Positions 58,592 to 64,000 of a stretch of 64,000 nt of DNA are shown here, in pieces. Source of the stretch: Streptomyces plumbidurans (GTDB lineage: Bacteria > Actinomycetota > Actinomycetes > Streptomycetales > Streptomycetaceae); contig NZ_JAFJSY010000014.1 of the NCBI RefSeq assembly GCF_019857225.1, forward strand, positions 145,794 through 209,793, given 5' to 3'. Below the pieces are notes generated by a model. The model was not told the origin of the DNA and ran no database searches. It was given only the letters and a program-made list of their open reading frames with translations. The first letter of the stretch is position 1, and the number at the start of each line of letters is the position of its first letter. Position numbers and translations under genes: made by a program.

Positions 58592-59833
58592 TCAGTCCAC
58601 CAGATCCCGCACCACCGCGTCCGCCAGCAACCGCCCCCGCAGCGTCAGCACTGCCCGCCCGTCCTCGTACGGACCGCTCTCCAGGAGCCCCTCCCCCAGC
58701 GCTCGCCGCGACGCCGCCAGCCCCGGCTCCCGCAGCAGCATCAGCGGTACGCCCTCGCGCAGGCGTAGCTCCAGCAGGATGCGCTCCACTCGGCGGTCCT
58801 CGTCGGAGAGCAGTTCGCGGCCTGCGCCGGGCGAGCGGCCCTGCGCGAGTGCCGCCGCGTAGGCGCCCGGGTGCTTGACGTTCCACCAGCGCACGCCGCC
58901 GATGTGGGAGTGGGCGCCGGGGCCCGCGCCCCACCAGTCGGCGCCGCGCCAGTACAGCTCGTTGTGCAGGCAGCGGGCGGCCTCGGAGGTGGCCCAGTTG
59001 GAGACCTCGTACCAGTCGAAGCCGGCCGCAGACATGATCCCGTCCGCGATCAGGTAGCGGTCCGCGTGCTCGTCGTCGTCCGTCATCGGGATCTCGCCCC
59101 GGCGGATGCGGCGGGCGAGTTGGGTGCCCTCCTCGACGATCAGGGCGTAGGCCGACACATGGTCGGGCCCGGCGCCGATCGCCGCGTCCAGCGAGGCCCG
59201 CCAGTCGTCGTCCGACTCCCCCGGGGTGCCGTAGATCAGGTCCAGGTTGACGTGCTCGAAGCCCGCCGCGCGAGCCTCCGCCACGCACGCCTCCGGGCGG
59301 CCCGGGGTGTGCGTGCGGTCCAGGATCTTCAGTACGTGCTGCTTGGCGCTCTGCATGCCGAAGGAGACGCGGTTGAAGCCGCCCTCGCGCAGGGCCGCCA
59401 GATACGCGGGGTCGACCGACTCCGGGTTCGCCTCCGTCGTGACCTCCGCGTCCGGTGCGAGGCCGAACTCGTCGCGGATGGCGCCCAGCATCCGTACGAG
59501 ATCGTCCGCGGCCAGCAGCGTGGGGGTGCCGCCGCCCACGAAGACCGTGCGGACCGGGCGCGGGTCGTCGCCCAGGACCTTGCGGGCCAGGCGGATCTCG
59601 TCGGTCAGGGTGTCGGCGTAGTTGTCGCGGGAGGCGAGGACGCCGCCCGTGCCGCGCAGCTCGGTGGCGGTGTAGGTGTTGAAGTCGCAGTAGCCGCAGC
59701 GGGTCGCGCAGTACGGGACGTGCAGATAGAAGCCGAGGGGGCGGTCGGCGGCGGCGGTGAGCGCGGACGCGGGCAGGGCGCCGTCGGCGGGGACCGGCTC
59801 GCCGTCGGGGAGTGCGGAAGGCATGCCCTCCAT
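58592..59833 (-). CDS. hemW: radical SAM heme chaperone HemW
   Basis: This 413-residue radical SAM protein has YCATRCGYCDFNTY (Cys-x3-Cys-x2-Cys for the 4Fe-4S cluster), VFVGGGTPTLL, TTEANPESV, and the HemW-type C-terminal domain. HemW binds heme and hands it to membrane enzymes; it lacks the extra Cys of HemN, so coproporphyrinogen oxidase activity is unlikely. The ATG at 59833 is family-like. It sits next to hrcA-dnaJ as in other actinobacteria. Confidence 0.93.
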   Translation of the reverse strand: MEGMPSALPDGEPVPADGALPASALTAAADRPLGFYLHVPYCATRCGYCDFNTYTATELRGTGGVLASRDNYADTLTDEIRLARKVLGDDPRPVRTVFVGGGTPTLLAADDLVRMLGAIRDEFGLAPDAEVTTEANPESVDPAYLAALREGGFNRVSFGMQSAKQHVLKILDRTHTPGRPEACVAEARAAGFEHVNLDLIYGTPGESDDDWRASLDAAIGAGPDHVSAYALIVEEGTQLARRIRRGEIPMTDDDEHADRYLIADGIMSAAGFDWYEVSNWATSEAARCLHNELYWRGADWWGAGPGAHSHIGGVRWWNVKHPGAYAAALAQGRSPGAGRELLSDEDRRVERILLELRLREGVPLMLLREPGLAASRRALGEGLLESGPYEDGRAVLTLRGRLLADAVVRDLVD

Positions 59834-59855
59834 TGTCCAGCACGCGGGCGGAGCC

Positions 59856-61775
59856 CTATTCCGCCTGCAGCACCAGCAGCGCCAGGTCGTCCTCCGGGGG
59901 TCTTCCGCCGAACTCGTGCACCAGCCTGCGGATGCGCTCCGCGATCAGCTCGGCGCTCAGGCCCGCACACCCGGCGAGGACCTCCGCGAGCCCGTCGGCG
60001 TCGTCGAACATGCGGGAGCCGGAGCGGCGCTCGGTCACCCCGTCCGTGACGCACAGCAGGGTGTCGCCGGAGCCCAGCTCGAAGGTCTCGCTGGTGTACG
60101 TCTCGTCCTCGATCACCCCGAGCAGGGTCTGCGGGCGCGCTGCCGTGCGGACGGCGCCGTCGGGGCCGAGCAGCAGCGGGAGCGGATGGCCCGCGGAGGC
60201 GAGGGTGCAGCGGACGCCGCCGTCGAAGGGGGCCAGCTCGCCGTAGAGGAGGGAGAGGAAGCGGGTCTGCGGGCCGTCGCCGGGGGTGGGCGGCCGTACC
60301 AGGGCCCGGGCGGCTGCGTCCGCGGCCTCGGTGGCGTCGTCGAGGAGGAGGCGGTTGAGGCGGTCCAGTACGTCGGCGACGCGGTAGCCCTCACGTGCGA
60401 GGAGGCGCAGCCAGGGGCGCGCGAGGCCGATCACCACGGCGGCCTCGGGGCCCTTGCCCTGGACGTCGCCGACGGCGAAGCACCAGCGGCCGTCGCCGGC
60501 CGGGAAGAGGTCGTAGAAGTCGCCGCTGGGGCCGCCCTTGTCGCACGGCTCGTAGACGAGGGCGCTGCGCACGCCGGGGATCTCGGCGACGGCGGCGGGC
60601 AGCAGGCCGCGCTGCAGGACCTGGCTGATGGTGGCCTGGCGGGCGTACTGGCGGGCCGCGCCGATGGCGAGCGCCACCCGGCGGCTGAGGTCCTCGATCA
60701 GCCCGGTGACCTCGTCGGGGAAGCGCAGCAGTCCGGCCCGCCCGATGACGAGAGTGCCGAGCGGGCGGCCGCCCGCGATCAGCCGGTAGGCGAGCGCGGT
60801 GCCGTGCTCGTCGCGCACGCCGAGCGCCTCGCCCGGCCAGGGGTGCGGCACGGGCCCGGAGCGTAACGGGTCGGAGGGGTGCGGCGGGTCCTTGTCCAGC
60901 GCCCGGCGCAACTCCTCGATGCGGTTCTCGCTGCCGTGCCAGACGCGGGCGAGCCGGGGCCCGGCGCCCGCGGTGCCGTCGGCCCAGCCGCGGCCCATGG
61001 CCTCGTCCTCCAGCCACACCGCGCACCAGTCGGCGAGCCGCGGCACGATCAGTTGTCCGGCGAGCGCGGCGACCAGGTTCTCGTCGAGCTGTCCGGCGAG
61101 CAGGTCGGAGGCCTCGGCGAGGAAGGACAGCGCACCGCGCTGCAGCCAGTCCCGGTCGCGCTCGGCGCGCTGCGGGTCGGGGGCGAGGATCTCCGCGGCA
61201 CGCAGCCCGCGCTCCAGGGCGAGCCGGCCGCCGTACGAGTCCTGGTCGCTCCCTGTCCTGTGCCGTTCGGCGGACAGCCGCGCCCAGACCGTCTTGGTGC
61301 CTCTGCCGAAGGTGACGCCCCAGGACTCGGCGAGCGTGGCGACCAGGCGCAGTCCGCGGCCGTGCTCCGGTGTCTCGCAGGACCCTTCGGCGCGGGAGTC
61401 GTGGGGCGCGCGGGAGGGGTGGTGGTCGGAGACCTCCACGACCAGTTCGCCGGCCGGCTCCTCCAGTCGGCACTCCACGTCGACGTCGGTGCCCGCGTGC
61501 ACGACGGCGTTGGTGACGAGTTCGCTGACGACGAGTACGGCGTCGTCGGCGACGCGGTCGGTGAGGTGCTCGGTGCCGGGGAGGCGGGCGTCGATCCAGT
61601 CGGCGACCGTGGCCCGTACCAGAGCGCGGGCGGAGCCGGGTGCGAGGGAGCTGCCGGAGAGCGTGGTGCGGGTCTGCGCACGGGAGTTGGCGCTCCCGTG
61701 CGCGGTCGTCTGCGGGTGCGCAGGCGCCCCGCAGGCACAGGAAGCGGTATCCCGTTGCGTCGGAATGGCCCCCAT
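59856..61775 (-). CDS. SpoIIE-type PP2C phosphatase with RsbW-like kinase domain
   Basis: This 639-residue signalling protein has an RsbW-like HATPase at the N-terminus (about 55-170: [16 protein letters not shown], then [14 protein letters not shown]), a GAF-like middle (about 205-375) and a C-terminal SpoIIE phosphatase (about 395-635: [43 protein letters not shown]). It probably controls an anti-sigma-factor antagonist by both phosphorylation and dephosphorylation. It is divergent from the poly-HAMP gene with a 102-bp gap, so both may act in one pathway. Confidence 0.9.
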   Translation of the reverse strand: MGAIPTQRDTASCACGAPAHPQTTAHGSANSRAQTRTTLSGSSLAPGSARALVRATVADWIDARLPGTEHLTDRVADDAVLVVSELVTNAVVHAGTDVDVECRLEEPAGELVVEVSDHHPSRAPHDSRAEGSCETPEHGRGLRLVATLAESWGVTFGRGTKTVWARLSAERHRTGSDQDSYGGRLALERGLRAAEILAPDPQRAERDRDWLQRGALSFLAEASDLLAGQLDENLVAALAGQLIVPRLADWCAVWLEDEAMGRGWADGTAGAGPRLARVWHGSENRIEELRRALDKDPPHPSDPLRSGPVPHPWPGEALGVRDEHGTALAYRLIAGGRPLGTLVIGRAGLLRFPDEVTGLIEDLSRRVALAIGAARQYARQATISQVLQRGLLPAAVAEIPGVRSALVYEPCDKGGPSGDFYDLFPAGDGRWCFAVGDVQGKGPEAAVVIGLARPWLRLLAREGYRVADVLDRLNRLLLDDATEAADAAARALVRPPTPGDGPQTRFLSLLYGELAPFDGGVRCTLASAGHPLPLLLGPDGAVRTAARPQTLLGVIEDETYTSETFELGSGDTLLCVTDGVTERRSGSRMFDDADGLAEVLAGCAGLSAELIAERIRRLVHEFGGRPPEDDLALLVLQAE

Positions 61776-61877
61776 GGACAGCTCCCCGAGCGGTTCGTAC
61801 GAATACGCCTCAGTCGATGCCGACAGAGTGACAGACTGGCCACGCCCATAAGCGTCGAGTTACCGAAGTGGGCAGCC

Positions 61878-64000
61878 ATGAGTGAGAACAGTGCTACACG
61901 CGCGCTCGAAGACGGACAAAATGTGGAAGAAATCCGAGCATCGGAGCTGCGCACGCTGCTCGCCGCGATGAAGGCGGCTCGGGACGGCGACTTCACGAAG
62001 GTGCCCGAGACAGGGCACGGGATCGTGGCCGAGCTGACGGCGGCCTTCAATCAGATCGTGGACCGCAGTGTGCACTTCAACGGGGAAGTGCGGCGTGTGA
62101 AGCGGGAGTTGGTGCGGCACGGGCGGCTCGACGAGCGGGTCTCGGCCAGCCCGGGGCAGGGCGCCTGGACGTCCCGGGTCAATGATGTGAACCAGATCCT
62201 GGACGCCCTGGTGGCCCCGGCGGCCAATGCGACCCGGGTGCTGGACGCGGTGGCGGGCGGCGATCTGACCCAGCGGGTCGATCTGCACGACGGCAGCCGC
62301 CAGTTGAGGGGCGATCTGCGGCGGCTGGGCAGGGCCGTGAACAAGATGGTCGACCAGCTGTCGCTGTTCACCGGCGAGGTGACCCGGGTCGCGCGGGAGG
62401 TGGGCACGGAGGGGCGGCTCGGCGGACGCGCCAAGGTGACCGGTCTTTCCGGCAGTTGGCGGGCCGTCACCGAGGCCGTCAACACGATGGCGTCCCGGCT
62501 GACCGCCCAGGTGCGGGACATCGCCCTGGTGACGACGGCGGTGGCGCGCGGCGACCTGACCCGTACGGTCACCGTCGAGGCGACCGGTGAGCTGCTCGAA
62601 CTGAAGCTGACCGTGAACACGATGGTGGACCAGCTCTCCGCCTTCGCCGACGAGGTCACCCGCGTCGCCCGCGAGGTCGGCACCGAGGGGCAGCTGGGCG
62701 GGCGGGCCCAGGTGCGGGGTGTGTCGGGCGTCTGGAAGGACCTCACCGACAACGTCAACTTCATGGCGTCGAACCTGACGTCGCAGGTCCGCAACATCGC
62801 CCAGGTGACCACCGCCGTCGCCAACGGCGACCTGAGCCAGAAGATCACCGTCGACGCCCAGGGCGAGATCCTGGAGCTGAAGTCGACGATCAACACGATG
62901 GTGGACCAGCTCTCCGCCTTCGCCGACGAGGTCACCCGCGTCGCCCGCGAGGTCGGCACCGAGGGAAACCTCGGCGGCCGGGCCCAGGTGCGGGGCGTCT
63001 CCGGCGTCTGGAAGGACCTCACCGACAACGTCAACTTCATGGCGGACAACCTGACGTCGCAGGTCCGCAACATCGCGCTGGTGTCGACCGCCGTGGCCCA
63101 GGGCGACCTCGGCAAGAAGATCACGGTGGAGGCGAAGGGCGAGATCCTGGAGCTGAAGTCCACCATCAACACCATGGTCGACCAGCTCTCCGCCTTCGCC
63201 GACGAGGTCACCCGCGTCGCCCGCGAGGTCGGCACCGAGGGAAACCTCGGCGGCCGGGCCCAGGTGCGGGGCGTCTCCGGCGTCTGGAAGGACCTCACCG
63301 ACAACGTCAACTTCATGGCGGACAACCTGACGTCGCAGGTCCGCAACATCGCGCAGGTGTCGACCGCCGTCGCCAACGGCGACCTGAGCCAGAAGATCAC
63401 CGTCGACGCGCAGGGCGAGATCCTGGAGCTGAAGTCGACGATCAACACGATGGTGGACCAGCTCTCCGCCTTCGCCGACGAGGTCACCCGCGTCGCCCGC
63501 GAGGTCGGCACCGAGGGAAACCTCGGCGGCCAGGCGCAGGTGCGCGGCGTCTCCGGCGTCTGGAAGGACCTCACCGACAACGTCAACTTCATGGCGCTGA
63601 ACCTGACGTCGCAGGTCCGCAACATCGCCCAGGTGACGACCGCCGTCGCCAACGGCGACCTGTCGAAGAAGATCACGGTCGACGCCCGCGGCGAGATCCT
63701 CGAACTGAAGGACACCGTCAACACGATGGTGCAGCAGCTGCGCGCGTTCGCCGACGAGGTGACCCGCGTCGCCCGCGAGGTCGGCACCGACGGCCGGCTG
63801 GGCGGAAGGGCGCAGGTGCTGGGCGTCTCCGGGGTGTGGCGGGACCTGACCGACAACGTCAACTACATGGCGGACAACCTGACGTCGCAGGTCCGCAACA
63901 TCGCCCAGGTGACCACGGCCGTCGCCAACGGCGACCTGTCCAAGAAGATCGACGTGGACGCGCGCGGCGAGATCCTGGAGCTGAAGACCGCCATCAACAC
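61878..64000 (+). CDS. poly-HAMP sensor protein, 3'-truncated by window edge
   Basis: At least 707 residues are visible, starting [20 protein letters not shown] with no signal or membrane segment. After a first HAMP-like unit come six near-identical 92-residue (276-bp) repeats, each with [37 protein letters not shown] and LTSQVRNIA, i.e. paired HAMP domains. Large streptomycete proteins of this kind (OsaA type) end in GAF, histidine kinase and receiver domains, which would lie beyond 64000. It is likely a soluble sensor that passes conformational signals along a HAMP rod. It has no stop in the window. Confidence 0.88.
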   Translation, partial: MSENSATRALEDGQNVEEIRASELRTLLAAMKAARDGDFTKVPETGHGIVAELTAAFNQIVDRSVHFNGEVRRVKRELVRHGRLDERVSASPGQGAWTSRVNDVNQILDALVAPAANATRVLDAVAGGDLTQRVDLHDGSRQLRGDLRRLGRAVNKMVDQLSLFTGEVTRVAREVGTEGRLGGRAKVTGLSGSWRAVTEAVNTMASRLTAQVRDIALVTTAVARGDLTRTVTVEATGELLELKLTVNTMVDQLSAFADEVTRVAREVGTEGQLGGRAQVRGVSGVWKDLTDNVNFMASNLTSQVRNIAQVTTAVANGDLSQKITVDAQGEILELKSTINTMVDQLSAFADEVTRVAREVGTEGNLGGRAQVRGVSGVWKDLTDNVNFMADNLTSQVRNIALVSTAVAQGDLGKKITVEAKGEILELKSTINTMVDQLSAFADEVTRVAREVGTEGNLGGRAQVRGVSGVWKDLTDNVNFMADNLTSQVRNIAQVSTAVANGDLSQKITVDAQGEILELKSTINTMVDQLSAFADEVTRVAREVGTEGNLGGQAQVRGVSGVWKDLTDNVNFMALNLTSQVRNIAQVTTAVANGDLSKKITVDARGEILELKDTVNTMVQQLRAFADEVTRVAREVGTDGRLGGRAQVLGVSGVWRDLTDNVNYMADNLTSQVRNIAQVTTAVANGDLSKKIDVDARGEILELKTAIN
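62349..64000 (+). repeat. 276-bp tandem coding repeats (HAMP pairs)
   Basis: Units start at 62349, 62625, 62901, 63177, 63453 and 63729, exactly 276 bp apart, each opening with the codons for VDQL or a close variant. The inner units, 62625-63728, are the most alike over long stretches at the DNA level. Confidence 0.95.

Noticed and set aside
62349..64000. Regular repeats that could suggest a CRISPR array
   Set aside because: The 276-bp period is in frame and encodes HAMP domains; there are no short repeats with unique spacers.

Overview
The window is high-GC actinobacterial DNA and reads as a Streptomyces chromosome. G/C dominates third codon positions, GTG starts and 4-bp ATGA/GTGA gene overlaps are common, long antisense frames stay open by chance, and the gene families are typical of the genus (leuA with a Leu-codon leader, hrcA-dnaJ under CIRCE, phoH-ybeY-CBS protein, protealysin-like protease with emfourin, MmyB-type regulators, poly-HAMP kinase). 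No tRNA, rRNA, CRISPR array, insertion sequence or prophage was seen.

Layout. 1-5.2 kb: the end of an ABC exporter, a secreted S33 peptidase, a secreted TIM-barrel protein and a class A beta-lactamase whose best Shine-Dalgarno sequence points at an ATC codon. 5.2-14.4 kb: a probable sialic acid locus with a GntR regulator, a tyrosine-phosphatase-like protein, a Dpp-type importer (lipoprotein, permease, fused permease-ATPase, ATPase), a NanA/DapA-family aldolase and a secreted sialidase. The sialidase is the last gene of a fully overlapping opposite-strand string, MMPL transporter-histidine kinase-response regulator-sialidase (18.3-13.2 kb). 18.3-19.2 kb is a decayed, duplicated non-coding stretch. 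19.2-24.9 kb: a TerB-like protein, leuA with its leader peptide and hairpin, an M4 protease with its emfourin inhibitor, and a family 1 glycosidase.

25-40 kb: the conserved era-deaminase relic-CBS protein-ybeY-phoH block. It is interrupted by amtB-glnK (without glnD), a WxL/DUF916 surface-protein locus and an XRE/MFS pair. PhoH is split by a 357-residue intein carrying two LAGLIDADG motifs. 40-44.5 kb: a PfkB kinase and a D-glucarate module (glucarate dehydratase, KDG dehydratase, divergent IclR regulator, remnant of an MFS transporter). 44.5-53 kb: an MFS permease and adenosine deaminase whose convergent 3' ends are tandemly duplicated, RNase Z, a HIT protein, a Tricorn-like protease, a lipoprotein and a VOC protein. 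52.7-64 kb: rsmE, a nitronate monooxygenase, dnaJ, hrcA with CIRCE, an MBL hydrolase, DUF3097, hemW, a SpoIIE-type phosphatase, and a divergent poly-HAMP sensor protein running off the window.

Main points of interest: the PhoH intein with Ser1; the sialic acid uptake locus whose fused permease-ATPase carries a genome-repeat-like sequence in its linker; sialidase overlapping the TCS/exporter genes; an AmtB with Glu at the first twin-His position; the WxL-like locus in a high-GC actinomycete; a deaminase-fold protein with no Cys or His; the ATC-start beta-lactamase; and the duplicated gene tails at 45.8-46.3 kb.
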